Shown here piece by piece: positions 1 to 18,158 of a stretch of DNA of 64,000 nt (position 1 is its first letter; each line of letters opens with the position of its first letter). A model generated the notes under the pieces. The model was given only the letters and a program-made list of their open reading frames with translations, made no database searches and had not been told where the DNA came from. The stretch comes from Strigamia acuminata. Its lineage: Eukaryota > Arthropoda > Chilopoda > Geophilomorpha > Linotaeniidae. Both the position numbers and the translations under genes were made by a program. The stretch is from assembly GCA_949358305.1 (NCBI GenBank), contig OX442320.1, forward strand, positions 6,898,259 to 6,962,258, in the 5' to 3' direction.

Positions 1-72
1 TTATGTTAGTTCGATTTGTTAGTTTTATATATTTCAAAATTGTATTGATTTAATTTCTTTCTTTGATTTCAG

Positions 73-5400
<5,328 letters not shown>

Positions 5401-5435
5401 ATGTGGAGGGAGAAAAATGAAATTTTCGTGTCGTC

Positions 5436-6331
5436 TCAGTATAATTTTGATAGCAGAGGACGAGCATCGAATCCTTTGAACTTCTTTTTGGCTTTCAGGC
5501 CTGAAACTATGGTGGAATTCTCTGGAAAAGCACTTATGCCGCCAAACATGGTGTCGGTTTCCGGGTGAAAACGCAGGGGTTCTTTTTGCAAGTGTAAATT
5601 AGGTGGCAATGATTCGGGGTTGTCGCACATCTTGTCGTACGAGTTGACCGCGGAAACGGGCAACTGGTAATAGTCAATCACCGCAGCTAAAAGAGAAATA
5701 AAATTTAAGTGTTTTGTATGGTTTTGTTTTGTTTTTCTAATACTTACACACGGATGTCATTTTGTGGAGTTGGGAATTGGGGATGTCGTGGCGCAATTCT
5801 GATACACAACGGCTGAGAAAATTAAATCGCGTGTCTGGGTCGGTTAGAGCGAAGTTTTGTAATTCGTTTTCGTCTTTGTGGCCGAGGGTAAGTCGTGCAA
5901 TGCTGAGGATTTTGTCGGGTACATCGTTTGAAGGAGTGTACGGTTTGGTACTGCGAAGAAAACTGAAGAAATGCAACGTTTTAATGAGTTTTCTCGTTTT
6001 TTTTGGGTGAAAATAATTAATTTAATTACCCTCGAGTTGCTAGTGTTTGCAAATTAAATTCTATTTTTTGTTGGGGTGGTAGAAATGACTGTTCGACCTC
6101 CTTTTCGTGCTGTATCTTTTCTCTTTTAATGTGTCTTCGTAGTCTCTTGTTCCAGATTCTGAATTTGAGTTTGGCCGGATATTTACCGGGGTAAAGTCGA
6201 GTTTGAGTTAGCTGAAATTCAGAATAATTAGCTGTGGAGTGTAGTGTTTGATTTCGAATACGTACCGGAGTTGAAAAACACCGACTAAGAATCGATAACT
6301 TGGAAAAACCATGCGAAAGTATAGAATTCAT
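5436..6331 (-). CDS. MRPL50: mitochondrial ribosomal protein mL50 (MRPL50)
   Basis: Component of the large subunit of the mitochondrial ribosome. Four exons on the minus strand: about 6331-6267 (start, basic N-terminus MNSILSHGFSKLSILSRCF that fits a mitochondrial presequence), about 6212-6031, about 5980-5757 and about 5686-5436. The diagnostic part is in exons 3-4: KPYTPSNDVPDKI, then DTRFNFLSRCVSELRHDIPN, then SQLHKM, VIDYYQLPV and LPPNLH, the same order as in animal mL50. The protein is longer than the about 158-residue human protein, with a basic N-terminal part and a C-terminal tail. The gene is tail-to-tail with BLTP2 (35 bp apart) and head-to-head with MED13 (about 600 bp). A TTTATT at about 5365-5370 on the plus strand (AATAAA on the gene strand) lies inside the last BLTP2 intron, so the transcripts probably overlap. 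Confidence 0.88.
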
Positions 6332-6928
6332 TTGTAAACAGCTCAGATTTTCACATTGAGCGGAAATAGTTTGTGCTGCTTAAGGTAGTGGCATCTGGCG
6401 GTAAAAAGACAAAACTATGATACAAAAAATAATATTTCAAATGTTTTTTTTTTATGAAATAAAAAGAAATGAAATTGCAACAAGAAAGAAATTATTATTC
6501 CAATAATTTTTATTATTTTGAACGTTTGATAATAGAATTATAATATTTTATATTTTCTCAAGTAAAAAATTAATTAATTTATAAATAGAGTCGAATTTTT
6601 AAAAACATTTCGTGCAATAAAAATTTTTCTTTCGCCCAAAAAAGAAAAGATATTTAGTCTCGATTAAAATAAAACCATGTGCCTATGTTTTGTTTATTTA
6701 TTTCCTGGGCGCAGCCATATTGTTAGTTTATCGTCATGGGTCACATGATTGTACCGACTAATCAGCGGGGAGGACACTTGCCGCCTTGTTGTTTCACAGT
6801 CGCCATTAAAGTCGCCATTTTCTGCTGAAAATTTGTCAAGGTCGGGTATTTTTCAGCATTTATGGCTTTCCGAAACACCTAGAGATCTATGCTTGCTTTT
6901 AAAACACGGATAAGATCATGGGCAAGCG
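6332..6928. promoter_or_regulatory. shared mL50/MED13 promoter region and MED13 5' leader
   Basis: 597 bp between two divergent start codons. The left two thirds is AT-rich without coding signal. GCCATATT (about 6714) and GCCATTTT (about 6813) match the YY1-type core common near animal transcription starts. The presumed MED13 leader holds three upstream ATGs: a closed 7-codon frame at 6862-6882, an out-of-frame ATG at 6888 that reads past the MED13 start, and a 5-codon frame at 6918-6932 whose stop overlaps the MED13 ATG as ATGA. The transcription start is not known, so which of these are transcribed is inference. Confidence 0.5.
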
Positions 6929-9900
6929 ATGACGCATCCAAACTTTCAAACAAACGGAGCAAGTTTAGAGGATTGCCATACAAATTTCTTCGCATTGGTA
7001 AGTCAGTGATCTTTGATTACAGTGTAATATTTTGACGAGCACACCGAATCATCCGTCCGATGGACGTACACGACCACGGAGCATCGTACGACCGCGATGT
7101 ATGCACCGAACGGAGCAATCGGCGCTCCAAAAAGGCCTCGATCGCGGCGAAATATCGAAATGAATCGGAAAACGAATCGCAGTTGTGAGTGGACGACGCC
7201 GTGCTTCTTGTCATCGTTTCAAAGAATTTAAATTTTTTCCTTCGCCTAATTACTTCCGATATTAATCAAATCCGAGAGTCTGCGTTGAAAACAAGCGTCG
7301 GAATAACAATGAGGGATGCGGATTTAGCGCATTTAGACGAGAAATTAGCCGAGAAATTGTTTAAATTAGATAGAGACGGCTCTCGTAGGTAATAATTGTA
7401 ATGCGATTTTAGGCCTAACTATTTATTGTGTTTTTGATTGAGTGCTTGATTTTTTTTAATTGTTTGCTTATTGATTCGATTGTTTTTGTCGTGTGTTTCA
7501 GACTGATCTGTGCGGAATAAAATGGCGTAGGCTGAGCGTGGAGAACGTTTTGTGCGTTGATCCGCTGGATGACCCAGTTCTGCTGTCATTTTCGAAATGT
7601 TTGAATGCCGACATTTTGAGTGTTTGGCGACGTATACAATGTACGAAAAACAGTTGTTTGCTCGAACCAGATCAACATCACCATTTGAACCATCTTCACC
7701 AACAACCTCACCTTCATCCTCATCCGAATCACACTTTTTACAACAAGGAATTGTGGATTTTTTGGTATGGAGAAGAACCCGACCTTACTAACATCATCTG
7801 TCCGGAGCTCACAGGTGAGAGAGAATTCAACACAAATCTCGAAATAATTACATTTTTACACCTTTCAGCTGCTTTCCCTTTATTTTTTTGTTCATTTTTG
7901 CATTTTTTTGCATTTTTTTTGGGTTTTTTGTGTGTAAATTATGGAATTAGTCACTTTTAATCCGTTTTAATCTGTTTTTCGGCATAACCCACTTAGAAAT
8001 CGTTTCGTTTTTTTCTTTTCTTTTTCTAACCTAATTTTCCTGGATGCAACTTTTATTTTGTTTATTTTTAAATTCTTTATAGTAAATTGTGTTTGTATAG
8101 ATTAAATGAGGAATTTAATTTCCTTCCTTGCTTTTAAATGTTTAAATCGGGTTATGTGCGCTGCATACTTTTTTGTTTCCACATTTGTGGCGCTAGGCCG
8201 GTGTGTTATCTCTTAGTATGTTCTGGAGGTGCCATTGACCACGCGTGTGGCGAGTGCTAAGAGGAAAGAATGCTAAGACTACGAGTCCATCTTGCTGTCA
8301 TCTATACTTGCTCGTTTCCCCTTTAAAAGTTACATAATTGATCGCTTTTTTGGGCCTTTTTATTACCTGTTTATATTGGTGGGGTTTAATTTTATTTTTC
8401 GTTGAAATAATTCTGATTTTTGTTAATTTTTTTTCTTTCTGTCGAAATAGAAGTCGAACAAGGCTCTTGGGACAGCGGCCTTTCTTACGAATGTAGATCA
8501 CTTTTATTTAAAGCACTTCATAATTTAATTGAAAGGTAATTCGAAATAATTTGATGGAGATAATTTTTTGTTAAATGTGATTTTTTTTTCTTTCTTTGAA
8601 GGTGTTTGGTTTCTCGCGATTTCATCCGTTTGGGCAAATGGTTTGTTCAACCGTTTGATATTCAAGAAAAGCCTGCCAAGAGGTTAAACACAAAAAAATA
8701 TATAATTTTTAATTTTTTTTTAATTAATTTTTTTTTAAATTAATTTTTTCTAGTCCGCATTTGTCATTTTCGTTTTCGTTTTTCGTTCATGGCGAGAGTA
8801 CAGTGTGTGCGAGTGTGGACGTTCGACAGCATCCAGCGGTTTTCCGCCTCTCGCCATGTCATATTCAAACAGCACAAGGTTCACATTCAGGCATTCAAGG
8901 TTTGTTTCGATTTTAAACTATTTAATTTTCTAATTGTAAAATATTTCTTGTCGTTATTAGTTATTTTGGGACCTTACGGTCTCTGTGGTATTTTAACTGG
9001 ACAAACGTACAAAGATAACACGCATTCAACGCAGAAGTTGCTGGACGAATGGCGGCAGTTTTATCCAATCGATCCAAAACTTGGTGCTCGAGATTGCTTA
9101 AATGATCGTCATTATCTTCCTAGTTTAGTGGAAGTAGTAGTGGGTATGTAACGAACGTGAATTGCTAATCAAAGACGAGATGTAGTAATGTTTTGTGTGA
9201 TTTTTCGCACTCGAGGTGGTGTTAAAATGAGGTATCCATCGTGCTATGTTATCGTGGTGGAAGGAGAAGATGCACAACCAACAAATTCATCCTCGTCCTT
9301 AATCATGCCACTGCCATCACATCACCCCACTGCCACTAAGAACACAAATGTCCCACCTAACTCCGGTAAATATTTAAATTTAAATTTTTAAATTTAGATT
9401 TAATTTTTTTGTTTTGTTTTGGATAGCGCTGTCTTGGATTTCGATGACGCCACCAACATCTCCTTGCGATACGAGTGTGTTAGCCTTAGGACTTAATAGA
9501 AAACATTGTGCAGGGAATTCAAATAGAATTTTGTCTTCAGGAGCTGGCCAAATGTCGTCGTTAAGCTGCTCAAGTTCTAGTGGCGATTCGAATAGATTGA
9601 GTCGGAAGGTGTTGGGGCACGTGTGGCAACACAGCACGCTGCACGTGGGCACAAACGCCGCGCACAACAGTGTTGACAACAACCCGAACGATTCCGATTC
9701 GATCGGTCACTGGGATTACATGGATCCGAGTCAGAAATTGTCGTGTAATTGTTCAAAGTACGTTTGAAATGAATTATTGTTCTTATTATGTGTTTTAAAA
9801 ATATGAAATTTATTGTTTAGGTGTCGGAAATCGAAACAAAGCACTAATCAAGTTAAAGGAAATTCATCGAACGGCGGAGCTAGTAGTCAGCCGAGTTGCA

Positions 9901-12900
9901 GCGGGAAGAAGGGAGACCGGATGGATAAACAGCAACCACGACATTCGCGTGGTAACATGCCCTTTCATCGGAGATCGCCCGTTAATGATGATTTGGCGTC
10001 TGCGGATCCCGATTATCTATCTCAAAGGGTGCCTATAACAACGGGCAGTTCTTCATATCAGTTTAAAGGCATTGCAGATGAATTCTATCGAGTTTGATTT
10101 GGTTTTAATGGAGTTTTTTTTTGGGAAAAGGTTGTAATCCGGTTGCGGCTAGCGGTTTGCCTCAACTTCGAACAAGTATACTAGATCCAATAGCATCGAC
10201 TGCATCGCCACATTCATCGGCACCTTCTCCATTAGTGGCCTCCCATTCACAACCCGCATCCGTAACTCAAACCGGTTCGTTGGAGGAATTGTTTTAATAA
10301 TTAATGATAAATTATAAATTTATTTTTTTGTTTTTTTGAAGATCCCACTATGCCAACTCTAAGTCCACATCCACCTGCCTCGAAAGAAAACGACGCGAAC
10401 GCCGAAGACATAACAGACAAAGACAACCAGAGTTTGCCGAGCAACAGCAATGCTAATACGTCGCCTCTTGAGCTGAATAAAGATGGACCAAAATCTGTTT
10501 CAGACCAAGTAAAGATCGGAATGGATTTAATGTGTTGTGTATTTTTTTGTTAAAATAATTGTTTGTTGTTGTTGAAGGGGTTTTCACCTTATCCGAACAG
10601 TCTTGACCAGAACAAAACGTACGAGATTCTTAATTGGACGCAGAATCAAGGACAGAACTGCCCCGCTTTCGAATCTGGTCAAGGACTTAAAAGACCCTCT
10701 CTGCCTTTCAAAGTGTACGAAGACCAAATGGAAGAGGAATTGTTGTCCGATGGCCTTTACGATTATTCCGCGCTTAATGCCTGGTGCGAATTTGTTTGGA
10801 TTTTTTGTTTTGTTAAAGTTAATTTTTCTGTTTTCGTTTGCGTTAGGCTTAATCATCCGGTGAAAAAATTTAAACCCGAACAAAAAGCCGAAATAAAATC
10901 AACGAGTCGTCCAGGAAGCGTGAGCGAAAACCAAGCGTCGCCGATGAAGGAACCTCTGACGCCGCAGTCGCAGTTGGCGAACGATCTGCTGCCGGCGAAG
11001 GCGGCCGATCCGTACGAGTTCGAGGACGAGATGCCGCCGGTGTTCAGTATGAGCGGATTTAAAAGCAAAAACGAAACGAATAAAGAGGACGAAGCGCCGC
11101 AGTCGGCGCCGGCTGCCGGCGAGGCGTTCCCTCCTTCGAAAGACAGCAAAGGTTTATCGAGCAGCGAAGCTGTGGCGTCGCCGCCTACTCCCGTGAATTC
11201 CAGTTCTAAAAGCAAAATGCTAACTTCGCAAGACTTGCGAGCAACTTATAATGATTTAGATCAACTTTTCGATACGTCTGACGACGAATGCAGCGATGAT
11301 CCAGTGAGTTTGATTGGATTTTTGCTCATTTTCTCGCGGGTTTATTGAAATTTGTTTTCTTTTTCAAGTTCCAAGCACCGACTCCTACAGGATCTCTAAA
11401 AACAATAGGAAGCACGACGGACGAAGTCACTTCCAAGAATAAAAGTAGCGATATAGTAGGATTACATGGTAAATAATATAATATATAATAGAAATGCGAG
11501 ATTGTTGTTAGTCACATTTTTTAAATGAATGATGCCTGTCAAAGTCTCGCGAGAATAAAATCCAAACTTACTTTTTCTTCGATGTCTTAAATTTTGATGT
11601 TGATTTGCAAGATTGGAACATTTGTTTAGAAAAATTGTGTTAAATAGAAATTTATTAATAATATTTGTTTAAATTAAAGGACCAACAGACATATCAAGGA
11701 TGTTTCCAACACCCCCTTCATTGGAGCATAATCCAACGCCTTCTCCAGGAATTGCTCCTGGTAGCACCGACATGACACTGATGGAAAGTGATGGAATTAT
11801 AACGACGAAGGAACGCTCGGATATTTTTCCCAATTGCGGGAGTCCGAACGACGAAAACATCATAGTAGGAAGACTCGATTAACCGATTAACGATTTTTTT
11901 TTCTAATTTATTTCTTATTTTTTCAGGACTGGACGTTCGTGTTTAAACCGGCGACTCAGGCGAAGTTTGTAGGATCTTCCAAATTTGCTCCATTGACTAA
12001 CCTGCCTAGTCAGGTGTCACCACCCATCTTTTTACCCAGTCAATGCGTCTACAAACCATCCTGGCAATATCCACTTCCCATCATCGACAAACACGCTCCT
12101 TCGAGGTAATCAATCAAAACCCCCAAACACGGTTGCGAGATGTAGTTAGGCACTTTTTTTAAATGAATTTCGTCTGTCAAAGTCTCGCGAGATTAAAATT
12201 CAACTCGTCCTAAATGCCAACGTTATTTATTTTGATTTTGACGTTGATTGAGGAGATGAGGACAAATTGATTTAGATTTAATAGATTTTAATAGACTTGT
12301 GTTTTGTTGTAGTCACCTGGTGAACGTGCCGTCGGTGGAACCGATCGAACGAATACACAGCGTGGCTAGCAATCGAAGCATGGAGCCGTCACCGGCGACG
12401 TTTCCCACCGGCATGGATCACCGAATGGCCAGTAATTACGAGCTGGCTTCGCCCGCGTCCAACGCGTCGTCGTATTTGAACAAGAATCTGAATTCCATCG
12501 ACAATAGCGTTCAAACGTCACAAATCCCCGAAGCCCACAGTGTGCTCGCCAACGTGTTGCTGTCCGATTCGATGTTGAATTTATTCAAAGATCATAATTT
12601 CGATAGTTGTACGATGTGCGTGTGTCAGATGGACGTGTACGGTGCCGACGCCGGCTTGTACCTGTCGGACGCGTCTGGTGCCAATCGAGAAGCCTTGTAC
12701 AAATGCACTTGCGGGTTCAGCGCCGTCGTGAACCGCAAGTACGCATTTCGCGCCGGGCTCTTTTATGAGGACGAGGTGGAAATCACCGGCGTCAGAGAAG
12801 AGTTGCCTGACAGGCGGAAGCCGCTACACGTTCTGCTCGGCAAGGAGGGCAACGACGCCAACGCCGCTCTCGATCACGTGCCTCAAATTCTGCTGGAAAT

Positions 12901-15900
12901 CTTGAGCAATCAGTGCACGACGCTCGCTTTCTCCTGCAGCCTCTCGCGGAAGACGGGCAAAGCCTACCAAAACGTCATGGCCTCGTGCTACCAAAACACG
13001 CTCGAAATCAGCAACGGTTGCGAGAGCGTTATGTCGGCCCTCGAGCAGGGACGCCAGATGCTCGACTCTATAAGTACTTGTCGCTTAGACGACACACTCA
13101 AAGCCACGTGTTTACACAAATGGCCGCATTCACCAGGTAAAATCTGAATAAATTAATTAATTTAATTTATTTAAATTAAACTTATTTTATTTATTTTTCA
13201 GCTAAAGTACCTCCGAGTAGTCAAGACGTGATGCGGTTGTTGAGGTGTTTGCAGCCGCTGTTGCAAGATGCCATTCAGAAAAAACGGACGGCGGGGCTCT
13301 GGGAAACGACGTATTCGGTGTCGGGTCCATTGACGTGGCGTCAATTCCACAGGTTGGTGGGCCGAGCCGGAACGGAAGACCAGTGCGAACCTCAACCGAT
13401 TCCATCACTACTCGTTGGTTATGATAAGGATTGGTTAGCATTATCGCCGTTTGCTATTAAATATTGGGTAAATTGACGCGTTATTTTTCAATCGGTTTAA
13501 ACCAATTTAATTTAATTTAATTGTTTGTTTAGGAGAAATTATTACTTGAACCGTATTCATCCATGCGAGATGTGGCGTACATTGTCGTGGCACCTGACAA
13601 CGATTATGTTTTAAGTAATGTTCGTACCTTTTTTCGGGAGTTGAGTTCGGCTTACGAAGTGTGTCGGCTGGGCCGACATTGTCCGATAACGAAAGTTTTG
13701 CGCGATGGTATTATGCGAGTTGGAAAAACAGCTGCGAAGAAACTTGCTGACGAGCCTGTCGATGAATGGTTCAATTTGCTAGGTAATGACGCGACGAATC
13801 TTAATCGATCGCTCGTTTTTGATTGTATTTCTTATTCTCAGGAGATTCTTCAATCGCTAACAAATTGAAGTTGTACGCTCAAGTATGTCGGCATCATTTG
13901 GCTCCACATTTATCAATGCAACCCATGGATCGCACTTTGCTCGATTCGCCCGTCGTTACTAGCAAACCTGCGGACAAAACGGTACCAGTTGCATCACCCA
14001 TGCCGCCTCCGACGCCCGAGAGTCAAGATCGAGTGCCCACACCAAAATCCGACACCAGTGAGTGCTCAAATCGCGATTGGAAATATTCATTTGTGATTTT
14101 TAATTTTTAATTTTTTTTTTTTACAGACGAAGGTTCGGATTCGAGTCAGACGGGGCCGAAGGAAGTGCCGTACAGCAGTGGCGGTAGTGCTCAGGAACCG
14201 TTGGAACAGGATGACGAATCGCAGGTTCCAGCTGTGGTGGTGTATATGGTGGATCCGTTCACGTATTGGTCAGATCATCCTGAGGTCCATCGATTAGCCA
14301 CTTTGGGTTTAGTGCGTTGTTATTTGCAAGTGATTCGTTGCCTTCCTGAAAACATTCAGAATAATATCCATCTTCAGGTGATTTGATCGTAAAAGGCAGC
14401 AAAACGGGGGTTTAATTGACGATTTTGTTGGTTTTGTATCGCTTAGATTGTTCCGTTGGAGAGTATTTTGGAACACACGCAAAACGAGGGCAGTGGCAAA
14501 CAATTGGATCATCTGAAAGCGTTGGCCTTTTCTGTGTTTTCTCAATGTCGGCGTATTTTAATTCACCAGGCTGCCGTTAAGTCTCTCACTGGTTTTGGTT
14601 CTGCCGCCACGGCAGAGGCGTTTCTTAAAACCAAAGACGTAAAGAGAAATTTGTTTGTGGATGTTTTTTAATTTTTTTTTAATTTAATTTTTGTGTTTGT
14701 TGTTGCAGGAAAAAAATGTTGCTGCATATCGCATGTACAGTCCTCCGTTTATTCTCGCGCCGATGAAAGACAAGCAGGCGGAGTTGGGCGAGTCGTTTGG
14801 CGAGAGGAAGGAAAAGTGCACGGTGTTGTTTGCCTCGTATTGCCTCTCGGAAGATCAGCGTTGGCTTCTGGCAACGTGCACGGACGACAGAGGCGAGATA
14901 ATGGAGAGCATCGTCATCAATATCGAAATCCCCAACAGGAATCGGCGTAAAAAGGCTTCGGCGAGAAAAGTTGCCCTCCAGAAGTTGATGGATTGGGTTC
15001 TCGGAGTGATGTCTACTGGAAATATGCCGTGGAGACTCGTGATTGGTCGCCTCGGTCGACTAGGACACGGTGAACTCAAAGGCAAGGAACATTCAACCGC
15101 TTTTGAATGAATGAATTTGAATTAATTGATTTTTGTTGCGTTTTGTTGTAGGTTGGAGCAGTCTGCTCAGTCGTAAATTTCTACTGCGAGCCAGCAAACA
15201 CCTCAAAGACATCTGCAAGCAGTGCCTGTTTCTAAACGCGCAGGATACTCCGTGCGTGCTAAGTGCGTGCCTCATCTCGACAGAATCGGATCCCATCTTG
15301 CGCATAATGCACGATCAGTACACGCCCGACGAACGGTTCGGTAGTAGCTGTAATTCGTGCGACCTCAGTACACCTCAAGATGCCTCTTGCACGCACCTTT
15401 TAGTATTTCCTACTTCGGCTACTACACAGGTGATTGATTGATTGTTTTGGTTGATATTGGTTGATTGTTTTGTTTATTTATTTGTTTGTTTCCATTTTAG
15501 TCGACTCAGGCTACGTTTTTGCCGGATCCAGGCCTTGCTGATGACGACATTCTTGATGTTCTTAAGGAAGATTTGCAGGAAGTCGACGCCATTTTCGATT
15601 GGGCCGACTCTCCAGTCGCATCCCCGGTAGGATCTCCACGTAAAGACCCGGTGTCTCTGCCGGGCTCGCCTGGTCTCGGGGTCTCTGGGCACCAGTCACC
15701 CTACCAAACGAATGGAGCTGGGCGGGTAAGATTGCATTGAAACGTTTTAAACGTTATCTCTAAATTGGACGATGTTTCAGAGTTCTGATGGATTGTCGTC
15801 CGATCCACAAGAAGAAAATCCTCAACTGCTGCAACAACAACCGTTGGCATTGGGTTATTGCGTGTCCACAGCCAAAACCGGCCCTTTGCCCAAGTGCTTT

Positions 15901-16325
15901 TGGACCACATGCGCTCAGCTGGAAGACACTTGTCCTTCATTTTTAAAAGTTTGCACATTTAAACGAACGACATTTATTGGTTTTGGTTTAAATTTAAATT
16001 TTTATTTTCAGTCCGCACTTCACATTCATTCCCCCAGCATTCAACAAAGTTCGGACGATCCATTGCAGCAACATTCTCATCAACATAATTACCATCCGTT
16101 GGATTCTAGTTTGACAACAGACGTCCTAAGGTAATTTGGAGATGTTTAAATGACGATTTTGAAGTTTAGAGAATGAATAATTGTGTTTTTAGATACGTAT
16201 TGGAAGGCTATAATGCACTCTCGTGGTTGTCCATTGATCCAGTAAGCCACGATCGGCGTTCTTGCCTCCCTGTCCACATCCAGAGTTTGATGCAGCTGTA
16301 TTACGCCTTGGCACCTCTCGTATGA
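6929..16325 (+). CDS. MED13: Mediator complex subunit 13 (MED13, skuld), complete
   Basis: Largest subunit of the Mediator CDK8 kinase module; a nuclear protein that links CDK8, cyclin C and MED12 to core Mediator and blocks Pol II binding. The start is fixed by [15 protein letters not shown] in exon 1 (6929-6997), which joins in frame across a 504-bp intron to [10 protein letters not shown] in exon 2 (7502-7814). Further clear exons are 8451-8535, 8602-8682, 8754-8899 (ending before [11 protein letters not shown]), 8961-9143, 9216-9365 and 9427-9758. Landmarks: [12 protein letters not shown], the TPPTSP Cdc4-type phosphodegron (9447-9464; in human MED13 it is used by SCF-Fbw7), [16 protein letters not shown] (about 11,700), [22 protein letters not shown] and GPLTWRQFH (about 13,300), DGIMRVG, the PIWI-like C-terminal half with [46 protein letters not shown]-like text and FLK..LHIHSP, ending ALAPLV-stop at 16,325. 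A His/Pro-rich insert sits at 7670-7735. One donor near 10,095 is unresolved. Confidence 0.96.
7670..7735 (+). other. His/Pro-rich low-complexity insert inside the MED13 N-terminal domain
   Basis: About 22 residues, more than half His or Pro, lie between VWRR and KELWIFW, where vertebrate MED13 has only a short linker. It is encoded by a run of cat/cac/cct codons and is in frame. Probably an exposed loop that grew by repeat slippage. Confidence 0.8.
11494..11575 (+). repeat. intronic repeat copy 1 in MED13, with TCTCGCGAGA palindrome
   Basis: Shares an ordered set of blocks with 12,133-12,215 in another MED13 intron: TGCGAGAT, GTTAG, CAC, a T run, AAATGAAT, CTGTCAAAG and the perfect palindrome TCTCGCGAGA (11,545-11,554). 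TCTCGCGAGA is the known BANP-type promoter/enhancer motif in animals; function here is inference. Confidence 0.75.
12133..12215 (+). repeat. intronic repeat copy 2 in MED13, with TCTCGCGAGA palindrome
   Basis: Second copy of the intronic repeat described at 11,494; palindrome at 12,183-12,192. It lies in the intron just before the exon that begins [10 protein letters not shown]. Both copies have the same orientation. Confidence 0.75.
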
Positions 16326-17227
16326 AGATGGGAGGCCAGTTTTCGAGTGTGGAGCGGGGAAAAGGATCGTTTCGTGCCACGAGTGACGAATATCAAACGT
16401 AGAGATATTAAGGGGGGAGGGCAGGGATGGGAGGAGAGGAGAGGAGAGGAGAGGTATTTGAACCTCAAATCGTTTTTAACAAGTTATTTATTTATTCCTT
16501 TTGAGAGGAGTCTTTTTTCACTGTACTTTGTAAAGTGAGCAACTATTTGCTCGTACTCCCGTGTCCAGCGGTCTCAAACGACTGCCGACCCTCGTCCACT
16601 CAATTTCTTTGTATATAACGGATCTAAGCACAAGTTTACGAAAAATGTAGTTTTAAAAAAACCAAAAAGCGGAAAAAAATTTACAAAATGAAGAAAAATG
16701 AACTTGTTAGTTCAAGGACTTGTATTTACGGAAAAAAACGAAAACAAACAAAAAAAAAGAGTTGTGAGTGACGACGAGGTTTTCAAAGAAAAATAAGATA
16801 TAAAACAAACAAAAAAAAGGAGGGAAGGAGAGAAGGTTTCGTGCGAATGATTTTCCACGAATTTCCATACAAATATTGCAGATTATTTATTTTGTATATA
16901 TAGGGAATCGTAAAAATATGAAATTAACTTTGTGTCGATTTTAATTTCTCCAAAGCACATGAGTAGCTGGGAGATTTGGAAATAGCACTCGTTTCTCATT
17001 TGTTGGTTTGATGGTTGAGAGTAAGCTGTCGATAAATCTTCCCTTTTAGATACTGAACTGCTACTCAGTTTGGATCCTTGTACCATTGAATACAAGTATA
17101 ATACGAATAATGTATTTTATCTTTTCTGTACAAGTTGATGTTGTCAGTTAGATGGATATTTATTAGTTTCAATCATGGTTTATCATTAAATATATTTTTT
17201 AAGTATTGTTCATAAGTATATTAATTA

Positions 17228-17266
<39 letters not shown>

Positions 17267-18043
17267 CGTTGGACGGTGGTTTTATTCTTAAAAAATTGAC
17301 AGACATTTTTTTTTATTAGACGCTACTTAAATTGGCTAAACGAATTAAGAAAGGAATTAAAATTTTTGAAATAATGTTTTAATTTGCACCACATGCTGTA
17401 CAAATTAGGGAATTTTTATTAGAAAAGTGAACGGAAATTTTTACAACGCTTTGCTCAAGTTGGCTTTTTTTCTTCCCAGACTCATTGTATATAACTGGGA
17501 GGTGAGTAAAAGGTTTTAGTATCGGTTCGATGAGAATTGGCATTGAGAAATAAGACAGCAGTGTAAATAAAAATAGCCAAAGGAAAAGGATTTTATATAT
17601 TTTTTTTGTTTTTTTTTGTTGGATTTGGTGCTTATTCGCCACCAAATTGCATTTTTTTAATGGCATCATTGCATGCAACAAATAAAAATAATAAATTACT
17701 CCCAACCAGAACAGTATTTTTTCGATAATTTTTTTGTTTGTCTGTGCTGTGGCAATAAGAAAAAGCATTTTTGTTTTTGTTTTTTATTTAATTTTTAATT
17801 GTTTTCTTTATTTTTCAGGAAGCAAAATTTGATTTTCTATTTTTATTTTGTTACTTGTTTTAAAAGAAGTACGGGGGAAAGAAAAAAAAAACATTTCTTT
17901 TGAACTTGTACATATTTGTAGGTAGTAACAGACTGATGTACATTTTTGCCACATTTCTAATTATGATAATGTAATCTACGCGGTGGAATACATAAGTTAT
18001 TTTGGTAGCTAGTCACCAGCCTCCACTAGCTCAACAAAATAAA
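16326..18043 (+). other. MED13 3' UTR with four Pumilio-type sites and poly(A) signal
   Basis: About 1.7 kb of AT-rich sequence without coding signal between the MED13 stop and AATAAA at 18,038-18,043. It contains four matches to the Pumilio/PUF element UGUANAUA: 16,610-16,617, 16,893-16,900, 17,486-17,493 (all TGTATATA) and 17,907-17,914 (TGTACATA). A GGAGA polypurine run is at 16,410-16,454 and an ATT microsatellite at 17,228-17,265. UTR extent is inferred from the signal and from the PHETA gene converging just beyond. Confidence 0.6.
17228..17265. repeat. (ATT)n microsatellite
   Basis: About 12 consecutive ATT units inside the MED13 3' UTR. A similar shorter run is at 22,289-22,317. Confidence 0.9.
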
Positions 18044-18101
18044 ATATATATTCTGATGAGAAAAGAAAAAAAATGGGTTTTTCACTTTTTTGATTTTACT
18101 T

Positions 18102-18107
18102 TTTATT
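18102..18107 (-). terminator. PHETA poly(A) signal
   Basis: TTTATT on the plus strand reads AATAAA on the gene strand, 52 bp downstream of the PHETA stop and about 60 bp from the MED13 signal of the converging gene. Confidence 0.55.
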
Positions 18108-18158
18108 TCACAATTTTGATACACATAAAAATGTTTTCTATATTTCCATCTCGAAAAG

